A DNA stretch of 64,000 bases, taken from NCBI GenBank assembly GCA_013398275.1, contig VZSE01010018.1:255256-319255 (forward strand), written 5' to 3'. The position numbers were made by a program, and so were the translations under genes. Shown piece after piece: positions 12,473-24,948 of this stretch. Within the stretch, counting starts at the first letter, position 1. Every line of letters begins with the position of its first letter. The notes below the pieces were generated by a model. That model was not told where the DNA came from and searched no databases. It was given only the letters and a program-made list of their open reading frames with translations. This DNA is from Promerops cafer. Its lineage: Eukaryota > Chordata > Aves > Passeriformes > Nectariniidae.

Positions 12473-14868
12473 GCAGGCAGTATTAAGAACAAAAAAAACA
12501 AGGTGTAAATACAGAGTGTCTAAGAGGGGCAGAGTTGAGCAAAGTACTATTCCTGGAAAAGCAGGGATGAGTGACCAAAGTGCAGTCATCAACACCTATG
12601 TCAGTTTTACAATTATAAAATACATGTCAACTGAGAGCAAAAAAATCCTTCCCTAAATTCTGAATGTTACATTTGGTCTACCTCTTCCTGTTTTTTTTTT
12701 ATTTTATTTTTTAATTTGGGAGTTGCATGGAGCCAAGCCTAGTGAACATGACTCCAGTAGAGGTCTAAATTCCTCCCTGGCATAAGATTCCAGTCAGAAG
12801 GACTGGATCAGGTTCAGGAAGTACAAAAGGAACAAGGGTCATTGGCTGACAACGTATTCATACTAACTTGCAGCTAATTAGAAAAACTAAGTCATTTTAT
12901 TTGATACATGATTCAAGATCATACAGCAAAGCTAAAAATTTAAAAGCCTAATAAAATGCCTTCTGGGATGAATACTTATTTTATTATTGGTTAAAATAAA
13001 TCTGTTGTATTTCCTATTAAAAAGGTGAGACTTTCTGTGTAGTTATATATATCTAATGAGACGTTAAACCCATTCTTTCAAGAATAAAATAGTCTCAAGC
13101 ATCTGAAATATTCCTTATGCAAAGAGAAAATATATCCTCAAGGACTAAGATCAGACATAACTCAGCAGGGCCCCTTTACTGCTTCATGAAGGCCAAACTG
13201 TTTCTGAGGAAGAGCATGGTTTTTTTTCTGAGGCAAACAAAGCCATGTTATTCTGAGACAGCTCTTCCAGGTAGCACCATACATCTTTTAATTTATATCA
13301 CACTGGCATGTCTGTGCACGAACTCATCTTCCATGAGTGTGCATCCCTCTTCTGTGTTGACAAATGTTACGCATTAAAAGGAAAAAAAGAAGCTTCACAC
13401 AAGCAGTTGGAAACAAGTGTAGAGTACAAATTTAATCCCCCTAATCCCTTGTCAATTACAAGGATGTCCTAGAGTAAAGTTGTATCAACAGTGCAGTTTT
13501 CAAACCCGTAGAAAAATAAATGAAGCCATCCTTTCCCTTTTTCCACTTGGACCGTATTCACTGTGGCTCCCTTAAAGGATTAGGAACACTGTCTGCAATA
13601 AACATGGGCATCAATTTTTAAAATCTGCTCTGAAAATGGCAACATTTCACAAGCTGTGAAAATGCTTTGGTTTAGGGCATGGCCTGAGAGGCAATAGGCC
13701 AGCAGGATAGCACTGGGATTAGCCCTAATTACCTCATGTTTCACCTTAATTAACTACTGATACAGAAGGTAAACTCTGCAGGATCTGTGGTGAGACCTTA
13801 GGCCAGTAGGCAAGATACCTAAGCCATCATTGTTTACACATGATAATCTCTCTTTTGAATTTGCTTTAATTGCTCAAAAAGATTAGCTGAAGGATATGCA
13901 TTACGTATTGATTAGCAATGCTAACTAGACACTGTACAGCTTTTGTGTGTGCTCCAGAAACACAGCCCAGCAGTTTTAGAGGCACATTCTTTATCAGCCG
14001 ATTGTCAAAGCATCAACATTTAACTTTGCTTATGACAACATCAATCATGAAGCAGAAGAAGAAGAAAAGCCCCAGCCTTTGGTGACATGAATGGAGTGAG
14101 AAAAACACCAAAAAAGGATTCTTGCTCAGTTCCAGAGATACCATTGTGCTCCGCCATTGTGAGAGGTAATCCCTCCCACATGCATCCCTGCTCAGAGCAC
14201 AGGCAAACTGGGAGAAGAGCAGGAACAGCAACAAAGCAGACAGAATATAAAATCTATTTTAAAAACAGATCACAAGGTTGCCTTGTCTCTTGCCCTTTCA
14301 CTCTGCATTACTCAGACTCTTTCTTTTTTTGTTTTATCAGTTCTCATCTGCTGTTGGCTAGCCTTGAAAATTACTGGGTAGTCGGATTTAATCACAAAGT
14401 GATTACAGAATCTGCATAAAATTTAACACTCAAACCAAGGAAGCAAGTTCTCTGCTATGTCCTACTGCTCTGTCTGCTGGCAGAGAAACCAATTAAAGAT
14501 ATGCCTTTTCAGTTGTTCTGTGCTTTATTAATAAAAGCAAAACAAAATATGGGTTTCCAAAGCTCCTCTGACTTGAAGCTCTTTGAAAAATTAGGAATAT
14601 GTTTCCTTAGGAAGGTAACCTTGATTTAATGTAAGACATAAACTGATCAAAACAAAACTTGGCAACAAATTATAGTGCAGCATAAAAGAACAGGAAATAT
14701 TTATGTCAAAACTCTGGAATTTTAAATCAAATGTATCCACTGAGGCCTTAATTCATCTTTAAAGTTCAAGACCTGAGATCTTACCTCTACTGCACGTGTC
14801 ACTTAAAATGACAAAATGAAGTTTTTAATGTAAGAATTTTACGTAACCTTAAGGATAGGAGGGCATTT

Positions 14869-14883
14869 AAAAAAAAAAAAAAA
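14869..14883 (+). repeat. A homopolymer, 15 nt
   Basis: An uninterrupted run of 15 A. No retrocopy or LINE body is recognisable immediately upstream, so it is not clearly a retroposition tail. Confidence 0.9.
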
Positions 14884-16085
14884 TCAAATTTCTGTGGAAC
14901 TACTTTTGTCATGGCTGTTTTTCTACACAGCATTTTACAATATCTGCATCCTTAACTAACATCCAAGGTTGTCCTAGCTTCTTAAGAGACATCCCAGAGA
15001 GTTTGCCTAATTCCTTAATGCGGTCTTTTATTTGCTGCTTCATTTAAGGCTTACAGTGACAAGGAAATGCACACTGCTTGTTTGAAAATGCTCACAGACC
15101 ACTTGCCACTCATTGGAGGTGGCTGAAGCACTGAGAACTTTCCCTGGGATCTCACTTTCTTTGCACGAATGAGAAGCTGCCATTGGGGTCAGGACAGTGT
15201 AATTTCACTGGCGACTGGTGCCTATTCCAGATCACTGCTTCATTTCACTTGAGGTGTCATCTCATGCTCCCAGCAAAAATGTAACTGCCTACTTGACCGA
15301 AAAGGTTTTGGAAAACTTTCAAATAAAAAAAAATTGGATATATAATAGAAGTTTGTCAAGGCTGTTTGACAAACCCCTTCACTTTTGCAGAAGGCTAATA
15401 CCGAGATAAAGGCTGCAAACCGTTGCTTTTAATGGTTGGTTTTAAAAATATATTTAAGCTATAATTGCTCTGAGGGACTTTCCAGACTTCAGAAACATTT
15501 GTGTTTGGTGGTCAGAGACAACAGTGGAAGGCAGAAAAAGTTGAATCTATTCATACAGGGTGTCCTACTGTAATTGATTTTATAACCAAACCACAAATAA
15601 GAGTCTTAAAAAAATTAATATTGAGAGACCTGCAGTGAATGGGAACTAAAATCCTGGCCTTTCTATTGTAAATTAACACAGTGGAAGATTTTGCTTTCCT
15701 CAAATGACAACCTCAATATGTTTTCAATCTATATGTTAAAAGCATCATACATATCTCTCTAAAATACTGCATTTTTCCCCTGTGTTTTGTTTTCTTTTTT
15801 CTCATGGGTCAAAAAATGTAACAATTTTTCAGATTCTGTAAATCTGAATGCAAGTATCCTATTTTGTATAAAAGGACAGAAGGGCTGTAGCTTATGCATA
15901 TATATTTATGCACAGCCTAATCAGGCCTTTATGATGGTCTGCTCTCTGAATATTTATTATTTGACTAATTATTGAGCTTAATTACAATCAACTTTTAACA
16001 CACTAAAATCTTGTTTGAAAATGCTGAAACAAAGTTTCCCCAGCAATCAGGGGAAAACAAAGTACCTTTTCAAATAAAGCAACCC

Positions 16086-16106
16086 TTTTTTTTTTTTTTT
16101 TTTTTT
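16086..16106 (+). repeat. T homopolymer, 21 nt
   Basis: An uninterrupted run of 21 T. On the minus strand it would be an A tail, but no recognisable retroposed body lies next to it. Its length makes it a likely length polymorphism. Confidence 0.95.
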
Positions 16107-19100
16107 GTAATAGATCTTGACAGTGAATTGATTACTAACATACCTATAAGGTGAAACCTTGCCTTCGTTGGATTTAGAGAAGCTGGGCTTTCTTCCAGCG
16201 ACCTATATAGCTGGGTTATTTATCTTCTTAGAGAATATTTGGCCTGCAGTTATCTGATATCAAGCTGTGATCTCATCAGCTCTCACACACTCAGCAGGGA
16301 GGGGCTAAGAAAATACTTCAATGTGAAATCTCTCAAAGCACCCTGAGGGCACTGCAGCTATGGAAGGAGGTGTTTTAGCTGCTGAATGTTTTCCTTTGGC
16401 AGGAAGACTGACCCAGTGCCACCCAATGATGCCCATATGCCACCGGAGGGTCATTTGTACAAATGAAAGACAAACTAATGATCTCACTATGTGGATTTGG
16501 AGAAATAAAGTATTTCCTAATTTGAACACGCAGGTAATTTTTGGCTTCTTACAGAAAACTGAGGTAGCTGCATTTGCAGAAACCTCTTTGCAGTTCTAAT
16601 CTTTTCTAAGACAAGCAGAGCTGTGCATTTTGTGGGTCAACTACTATTTGCAAAATGTGGTATTTGTAAGAAAATAAAATGCTTGATAATTTAGCGTATG
16701 CATAAACCAACACAAAGAGCAAATCTTAAAAATTCAATTGTTTGACCAAAAGGGTTTGTTTATCATTATTTCGGATAGACCAAGCGGTTTGTTAATCATT
16801 ATTTTCCTTCTCCTGCCCCATGCTCTGCTTTACTATTTGAATGAAAATACTTCAACATGGGGGAAGGAAAAGAAAAAACAATCAAACAAGTCCTCAACTA
16901 TTTAAATCGCTGTTTTACTAAAAACTGTCTGGCTGACTGTTTTACGAAAAGCTGACTGATATGCTGCCTGCCTAGGTTTCTCAGTCACTTGGAAACAAGT
17001 GGAACATTTGTAAAATATCTACCAGTTCTCAATGGAACATTTTTAATGAATCCAAGATCTTCACATAGCACAATGACATTTGGAAAGGATCAGCTTGGAG
17101 TTAAAAAACAAAATAAGGAAATTCACAGAGGGAAAAAAAGTGGTTTTCATTAGCCAAAGGATAGAAATTCACCTTTAAATATGAAACTTGGAATAACTTT
17201 GGCACGAGTTAGATTCTCTATCCTGTACAGTGACATGGATATGTACAGGGTATGCAAATTAATAGATCCAGAGAAATTAAGACCTGACTTTTATCAGGAC
17301 ACACGTGAAGAAACGGTCAGAACCAAAATACCAAAGTGCACTAGCAAAGTGAATCAAGCCATTGAAAATCTGAATGCCTTTTATAAGCCTCTAGTGAATT
17401 CAAATGAAAGTTTTATGGTCCCTTTTACTCCCACTGAAGTCAGTGGTAGAACTCTACATGGAAGCTTTATTGCATCTTTCAGCTTTTGGTATTCTGGTCT
17501 CACTTTGATACGTGGCAATTTTTCATTTAATGATAGAAAATTAGGAGAAAATAAACAAAAGTGAATTGAAATAGCAGTAAGAAAGAGGTATGCCTCCAGG
17601 TGCTCTCTTGTTTGGGTTTTTTCCCCCTAAAATGAGCTATTTTTAAAGTGTTCTAAAAGACCTGGATAAAAATAACATTGGCAAGATGGGGCAGATACTG
17701 TGCATTTTATTACTTTGCCTTCAATCTTTACAAATGTTCTTACTTTGCCAGTATCTTGGCTTGTAAGGAAAGCATAATTTGTATCTCTGTTAGAAACACA
17801 AATTACTCCTCTATGCGCAATTAGGCTTGTTCCTCCACCACATTATGTTTACATGACACACCATTGGAAATACATTTTCTCTGCACCAGTGAGTGGTCCA
17901 AGGCATCCAAGCATGGATTTTTCATCACCTCATTGCCCACAGGGCTCTTCTCTCCTATAGCAAGAGCTAGAGAAGAAGTTTAAATAGGTCCAAAAAAATA
18001 TTTAGGTGGTAAAAGAATTCTCACTACAGAGGCATGTAACTAGACTGAATATTTTGGCCAGGTCTTCCTTCTTTACATTAAAATAGGTTTAGGAAAGTCA
18101 GATCTTGTATGTCCTTTTCTGTGGAGAGCAGATGTAATATTTAAGTATGTGCCATTTGCACAAACAACTTCATGTCTGTTGGAATTTTGTTTTCCTGGCT
18201 GTTAATCAATGTGAAACCTGCACTGCTGAGATTATAAACAATTTGAAATGTGTTTGCAGTAATGGATTTTTGGAGAATGGGCAGGATTTGCAGCAGGCAA
18301 TATCCAGCCAATACTATGGAGATGTATGGCTTCAAATTGGTTTCCGGAGTAAAAATCCCCTAACGTTACTGACTGGGTAATACTACTACCACAATATATA
18401 TATTTATAAATGTAAATGGATGAAGCAAGAGAAATGGAAATCTAAGTCCTGCTGATCAACGTTAAACTGTACAACTTCATAACAACTAAACCTACACATC
18501 CTGAAGTCCAAAACAGGGTTTCTTTTATGTTGATAAACAAAAGGGCTTGCTTACTGATCACTCTAACATGGTGATTAAGTTAAAAATGAATACAATCACT
18601 TTGCTGCTGCTTCTATGCTAAAAAAACTTCGTAAAACCGTATCTTTCGAGAGCCTGAATTATTGCACAAGCAATTTTAAATGCCTCTCTCCATTAACAAC
18701 TCTACTTTTTCAACAATAAGAGAGTTATATTTTCTAATTTTTTTAACAGCAAATTCAAAGGGAAGTCACAGGAATCCAAAATTCTTTGAACAATTGGCTT
18801 GGTCCCTTAGGATAGAAGAAATAATACAAGCAGTGAGTGTTTCCTAGAAATATAAGGAAAAAATTTCAATTTTAACAGTGAATAACATACAGCAGGGGAT
18901 ATAATCTAAAATAAGTAGGCATAAGAGTGAAAAACCATCTAAACCACAATATTACACAAAAAGTTAGATATATATTTGAAGAAATGTCAACAGAAAGTCT
19001 AAAACAAGTTTGTGTTACACCAAGATGTGTCAAGAGGTAAATCCAGATGGTTATAAATACTCTCTGTACTCTTATGCTGGGACACCACTAACAAACCTAC

Positions 19101-19301
19101 ATTATTTTCTTAACTATTTTTAAGGAAAAACCACACTGTTAAACTTGAGAACCGTGATAAATAAGATACCCAATAGTATTTGGATATCTTAAGTATAAAA
19201 AGATTTTTAAAATCCTGATTTAGAAGCTGCAAATACAAATAAAGCTCTATACTGTAAAGGAAAGCTCAACTGTTCAATATAAAACATGTTCAAACAGTAA
19301 T

Positions 19302-19357
19302 TACATCTAATATAATATAACTAAGGGTAACAGGATAGAAAAAAAAAAAAAGAAAAG
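19302..19357 (+). repeat. 56-bp direct repeat, left copy
   Basis: These 56 bases recur at 19472-19527 with a single mismatch (A at 19353, G at 19523), including an A run of the same length (13) in both copies. The left copy ends exactly where the LTR-like sequence begins with TG at 19358. Equal homopolymer length and near identity suggest a recent duplication. Confidence 0.95.
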
Positions 19358-19471
19358 TGTGGTGGTTTTGCCCAGGGGGACACTTTTGGAAGTAGTGCAG
19401 GGGGAGCTCTTAGCAACTTCCTCCAGGTCTGACAAAAACAACCAATCAGTGATTAGCTTTGAGGATTGGAA
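19358..19471 (+). mobile_element. Endogenous-retrovirus LTR 5' fragment (likely)
   Basis: The 114-bp insert between two 56-bp direct repeats begins TGTGGTGGTTTTG, the kind of start I associate with passerine and other avian ERV LTRs, which begin with TG. It carries two CCAAT-type boxes facing each other, CCAATC at 19442-19447 and GATTGG at 19464-19469, as would fit a U3 promoter region. There is no CA end, no polyadenylation signal and no second LTR or internal gene, so it would be only the first part of a solo LTR. The flanking repeats are far longer than the 4 to 6 bp duplication made by retroviral integrase, so a second event must have produced them. Family assignment is from memory and unverified. 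Confidence 0.55.
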
Positions 19472-19527
19472 TACATCTAATATAATATAACTAAGGGTAA
19501 CAGGATAGAAAAAAAAAAAAAGGAAAG
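19472..19527 (+). repeat. 56-bp direct repeat, right copy
   Basis: Right partner of 19302-19357 at an offset of 170 bp. The sequence continues into purine-rich DNA (19528-19560) that is not present after the left copy. Confidence 0.95.
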
Positions 19528-22500
19528 AAAAAAGAGTCTTAAGAGGAAGAAAGAAGACCGATCAAAATTCCTGACAGGAAGATACATTAGACCAGTCTCT
19601 CAAGGGATGTAGTAGAAACCCAGGCCCTGAAACTTTTAAGAGCAGAATGGACAAATCACTAGAAAATATACAATAGGGAACAATCTTTCACAGGTAATGA
19701 GATGGGGAGCAAACCTACAGAGGTTTTCCAGTTCTGCCCTGACTTCCTAGCATTGACTCCATACCACTTAGTGCTGTCCCCAGAAACTGTTCTAAATCAT
19801 TGCTTAGTCAGGAATGCTAGAGAGGGGGTAGGGACAGATATCAAAAAGATTACAGTTGCATAGCAGTGCTTATCTACACAGAGATTAGCTGCGTTTTGCG
19901 TCCGTGGCAAGATTTAACTTGCACATCTCTTCACAGAGACAACATTTTTATCTTTGGTCAATAATGTCTTTCTAGAGATCAATACAGGTCAGATGCCCAC
20001 GTGTTTATGAGAGCTATCAGTTTCTGAGCGACTGCTGACTCACGTGAGAGGGACCGGGCAGACTCAGCTGCCAAAAAGTCACCCAGGCTCTCACAGGGTC
20101 TCCTAATGGCAGCATCCCACAGACAAACCAAGGCTTAAAGGACACAGCCAAAGCTGAGAAGAGTTTAGATTAAAAACACATTAAACTGACAAAAAACAAG
20201 CCCACGCTCCTTTCTGGCAGCTCTGATACGGACAGTCCTGTAACGCCGTAGTTGGTGGCAAGACAAAGACTTCACGCTACACAGAAATGTAACTCCAGAG
20301 TCCAGAATTGCCTCAAGAGAGCACTGGCAGACTTTGCCAGCAATTAGCCACGAAACACACGTGAATGGAACAAATTTGAAGCCCAGCAAACAGAGAACAG
20401 ATGTTGCTCAAAAACGGCAGCAGGAAACTCGCTGTAGTTTAAAATGTTGCCTTAATCTGCTCTTTGCAAAGGAACTCTAAGTTTCCCTTTGGTGATAGAA
20501 TCTAATCAAAGCAAATTCAGGCTTCTCTCAGCTCAAATACTCAATGCTGCAGTACAGTCTTTTCAAAACTGCTCTTCAAGTTCATTCAGAAGCTTATCAT
20601 GAACAAGGCTGTGGACAAAAACTGCTAAAAACTATTCAGTTCTTATTGCATCTACAGGTGAACTGCATTATCATCTAATTTGCTTTTGGGATGGATGCCA
20701 GGATAATTATAAAATAATTTAAGGCCAGCATCATTTATAGAACGTTTCCATAGATATTTTCACTTTGGAGTTAGGCAATTCTTTTGTCTGAATAGTTAAA
20801 CACTGCATTTCCTCTTCCAAAATGTCTAATGAAATCAGCCTGCAGAAAATATACAAAAATACTTTCTTCTTAGCTAACTATCAGTACGTATATCAACTCA
20901 GAAATGACCAAGTCCAAATTTGTGTATCCCTGAACAAATACAATCTATGCAATTAACATCAAGGTTAATAAAAAATTGTAACACATAAAAAACATGGACC
21001 CTCTTTCAAAATATATACAAGTAACACTGAACTATGATTTTTCCCACTTACAATTTCCAGGCTACATTTAGGTGAATATGATTAACACATAGACCTGTTT
21101 CTTGTTTTCATCCTTTTAAAGCTTGGTGGTTGAGATCTGCCATCCTTATGTTGAACTAATTACTAATTACTCATAGAACAGAAAAGAGAATCCTCAGAAT
21201 TTAGCTCCCACAGCATTGCAACATGGCTTAGACCAGAAAAGCACCTCCATTTCCCTTGTTTGCCTCACAACACGAAATGAAGTTGGCAAGATGAAGACAA
21301 ATGGCACAACTGCCTACTGCTGATTGGCTAAAGTATTTTGTATGTGTTGGAAAATACAGGACATCCATCCTAATAGGCAGTGGACAGAACACTTTAGCAA
21401 CTGTGACTGTGCAGGACAGCAATCTATCCCTCACGGGGTCAAAGGCTGAGGTCAACAGGACAGGATGGCCACGTTATTATCTGACATATGGGTTGTCTAC
21501 TGTGCACTCTGTCTGTGAGACACATGGCATGTGGTGAACTCTGAGATAGATATCAAAATATGGAGCTCAACATGCTGAGTGAGTTGAACAAGAGAGCAAA
21601 GAGTTACTTAGAGCATAATTAAGTGCCTGTCTCGTAAAATAATTGATGTGAACACAATAATAGAGAGAGAATTAGTAACGCCAGAATCAAGGTTTGAAAC
21701 CAATATAAATAAGGGGGTGGACAACTGACAAAAGAAGGGAAAAAAAAAAACAATTAGTAGCACTTCTTATGAATTTATAAAGCTTACTTTTAATAAAAAG
21801 TACATTAAAATCAGACTACAGACAGACAGGCCTGAATAATTTTGGTATCCTTTGGCATTTCTAAATGATATTATCATTAAACTCCTTTCAGTTGCTCTAC
21901 AATTTAAAAACATGATGGTATAAATCTGAAAGCACTAATTCACACTTGTTGGCTCTAAGCTCCCCAGTTATGTACAGCTGACAAAAGGTACTGTGATGTC
22001 CAAAATGTTTAAGGTAGGTTGAATCATTTTAGAAGCCATTCACATGGGAACTTACCTACACAGCAATGAGGAAATAAATGTAACTACCTACAAACACACA
22101 GACCTGAAAAACAAATATACATACAGGAACAAAACAGGTTTTGTCAGTTTATGAGAAAGATTCCTTATACTAATCAAATAATTGGGTTAAAAATAGGATG
22201 CTTAGACTTTTGCCACTGCCATTCTCATGACCAAGAATGATGTACAGTTACTGAGGTGGAAAGTCAGTAAGTATTACTGAAACAATACTGAACATTCTGG
22301 TTTTATGAGTTAGGTAAGAAAGTACTCTTTAGCAACCAGCACTTCACTGTCAATGTGAGCATTCCAAAATCATATAATTCCTGCCAAAGTCACAGAATTT
22401 GTTTGAAAATGATGTATAAAAGTTCCACACACGACAAAGATAATAATCAACAAAACTTTGTCTTTTCTATGCCTTTGAGCTCACATTTTCAAGCTTTTCT

Positions 22501-23346
22501 TCGCAGCTTTGCGTGTTTGTATTTTTGTTCATTTGTTTCTTTGTTTTTAAAGACCTAGCATTAAAAAACAAAATGAGGTCAAACTGCCTTAGAGGCAGTA
22601 AATTCAATACTCTACTACTTGCCCTAATAGATGAACATTTAACTAGTTTCTTAGTGTCAGCTAGTAAAGAGATGAAACAGATATTTACACAAAGGCAAAG
22701 ATTGTCATAAATACCTTTTCTTCAAAGATGTGAGGAAGTAATGAAAAAAAATCTTCTGTTTCTTCACAGTAGCAATATTTTTTGGAGTGTTTCTGGAATG
22801 TTAATTAATTGATTGGGCTAACTTGCTACCACGCCATTTGTTGCACTCAAAATGAAAGGATACGTGTGAGAGATGTGCAGAGGTTAAAAAAAGTTCATTT
22901 GAAAACTTGGCCAAAACCTTGCTGGAGCAAACATGAAATTGCCCTAACTTGCATCTCAGCAGACTGTTCCTGCCTGGGGAAGGCTGTCTTTGACTTCTCC
23001 ATTTCTAAAACTGCTGAAGAGATTCTTCAGCTTCACATGGTCTTATTTTTAATGTTTCACAGAGCACGTGCAGCTTCATACATCCTTCTTGTATTTAAAC
23101 TGAACGGCACTGAACTTAATTAATGAAACAAAAATATTCTTTTTTTTTCTGCCTTGAGATGCCACCTCTATTATAAAAATGTTGCTACTTCACTTCCAAA
23201 GACATGAAATATATAATTAACAAATTAAAACTCCTAAGATTTCATGGAGTAACATACATTTTTGGTTCAAAGTCTATTTAAAGAGCTTTTACCATCCATG
23301 AAAAGTGCCATTGTAGTAATTTCCCACTAGTCACGTCTCTAAATGC

Positions 23347-23374
23347 AAAAAAAAAAAAAAAAGAAGAAGAAGAG
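23347..23374 (+). repeat. A run followed by GAA repeats
   Basis: About 16 A are followed by several GAA units. This is ordinary low-complexity purine DNA. Confidence 0.85.
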
Positions 23375-23777
23375 AGAATTGATGGCAAGAGGCCTATAGT
23401 GAATTTTCCCTTACTGGTGACAAAGGCTAAGGGTAGAGCTGTCACAGTGTGATTTTTTACTGTAAGATCTGGAGAAGGATGTCTGTTCCTCCAGCCCTCC
23501 TGTCTCCGACAACTCATCACACGGAGCGGGTTCCCCGGGGGCCACGGCAGCATCTGGCTCTTCAGCTCTCTGGTGGCAGCTGCAATCATTTTCAGGATAA
23601 TCTCCTAAAGGCGGCGTCTTTATTCAGCTACAGATGTCTTCATCTTACATCCTGTTAGATTCCTCGGGCCTAACACTGCCTCTGTATTCCTGTTTTACCC
23701 CTTTGGGTCAGTTTCTCAGTCATCGCCTCACTTGAAAGGTACTGACAAGCATTCAAAAGATGAGCTAGGGAAGAAAA

Positions 23778-23796
23778 TTTTTTTTTTTTTTTTTTT
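23778..23796 (+). repeat. T homopolymer, 19 nt
   Basis: An uninterrupted run of 19 T. No adjacent retroposon body is recognisable on either strand. Confidence 0.95.
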
Positions 23797-24917
23797 CAGA
23801 CAGTCATCTGTTGGTTTCCAGTTTCTTTTCAAAGATATAAATGAAACCTTGAAAAACCATCTGAAGATCCAATGCTTAAGTGGGCTTCTAAGTACAAAGC
23901 AATAGCAGAAATTTTCTGTTTTGTAAAGTGTTCCCTCTTGTTTGTTTTCTACTTGCCACAACAATTTAATTGGTTTCTCTGCCTTCTCTCTTGATACAGT
24001 GATTACTTTGTTCTGTACAGAGTCAGACAGATTATTTACGAGGAACCTCAGTGGCAGGAAAGGAGAATATTTCGTATTTCATGTGGTAATATATGGCTTA
24101 ACATTGATCATTTTTTCAAAAGCTACTTATTTCTGATCTCTTCCACATGCACCGCCACAGATTCAGTCTTGCATATTTAGAGGTGATTGGGGAGGAAATC
24201 ACAGATCAAAACTAGCATTCCCACAGACACAAATGCAAAAATCTTCTAATCCAGGCCACATTGATACCTGCATGAAGGCCTGCTTTGGCATACAAAAAAC
24301 TGAAAAAAAAAAATAATCTTTGTAGATCATCAATATATTAAAATAAACCAGATATTACTAGTTTCAAGCTGGCTGCCTTACAATGAATGCCTTATCTTAT
24401 TGATAAATACCAAAATTACTGTATTTAGCAAAGGAAAGATGGAAAAGTAACAGGTATTTTGTTTTGTCTAAGAAACAGCATTATGGTTGAAAGATTTTTT
24501 TGCTTTTATATATCAGATAAAATCGATCTATTACATGTACATATTTTGGACTATTGCTCTGATGGTTTTCTTACCATAAAACTACTTTTTATAGCACCTT
24601 TTTTCCAGATAGCTTAAAGATACACCTTTCATTAGCAGTCCTCCTCCTTCCTTCAGTGCTGGTCGCAAGCAGTCAAAAAGAAATCCATTTTCTCCCATCC
24701 AATGTATGTTTCAATTTCACTAAATTGATTTCACCACGTTAAAGGAAAACTTGGGCTTAATTTAAAAGTCCACACTGAGTGACATTTGGCAATTAATACT
24801 ATTTGCTATTAAAAACAAATATTAGTTCTAAAATATTCTTTTTTAATTCACTTTAAAATGGACAGCTGATGTTATTTTGATGCTGTCTTTGTAAACAGAG
24901 ACACCTTTTGAAGATCG

Positions 24918-24948
24918 TTATTATTATTACTATTATTATTATTATTTT
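24918..24948 (+). repeat. TTA microsatellite
   Basis: About nine TTA/ATT units with one interruption (TTACTA). It is probably length-polymorphic. Confidence 0.9.

Larger units (their letters stand above)
9437..19301. other. Non-coding DNA, no gene seen
   Basis: I find no recognisable gene or transposon over almost 10 kb. The longest open frame, 17181-17564 (127 codons, plus), contains a motif like the ancient 'ccactgaagtcagtgg' repeat at 17427-17446 and does not resemble a protein I know. Other items are the hairpin at 12444-12472, a 15-nt A run at 14869-14883, and a 21-nt T run at 16086-16106. Stretches near 13.68-13.93 kb look repeat-free and could be conserved non-coding sequence, which cannot be judged from one genome. 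Confidence 0.55.

Noticed and set aside
17181..17564. 127-codon open frame on the plus strand considered as a gene
   Set aside because: It resembles no protein I know, sits in AT-rich DNA without splice or promoter context, and includes a dispersed repeat-like motif at 17427-17446.
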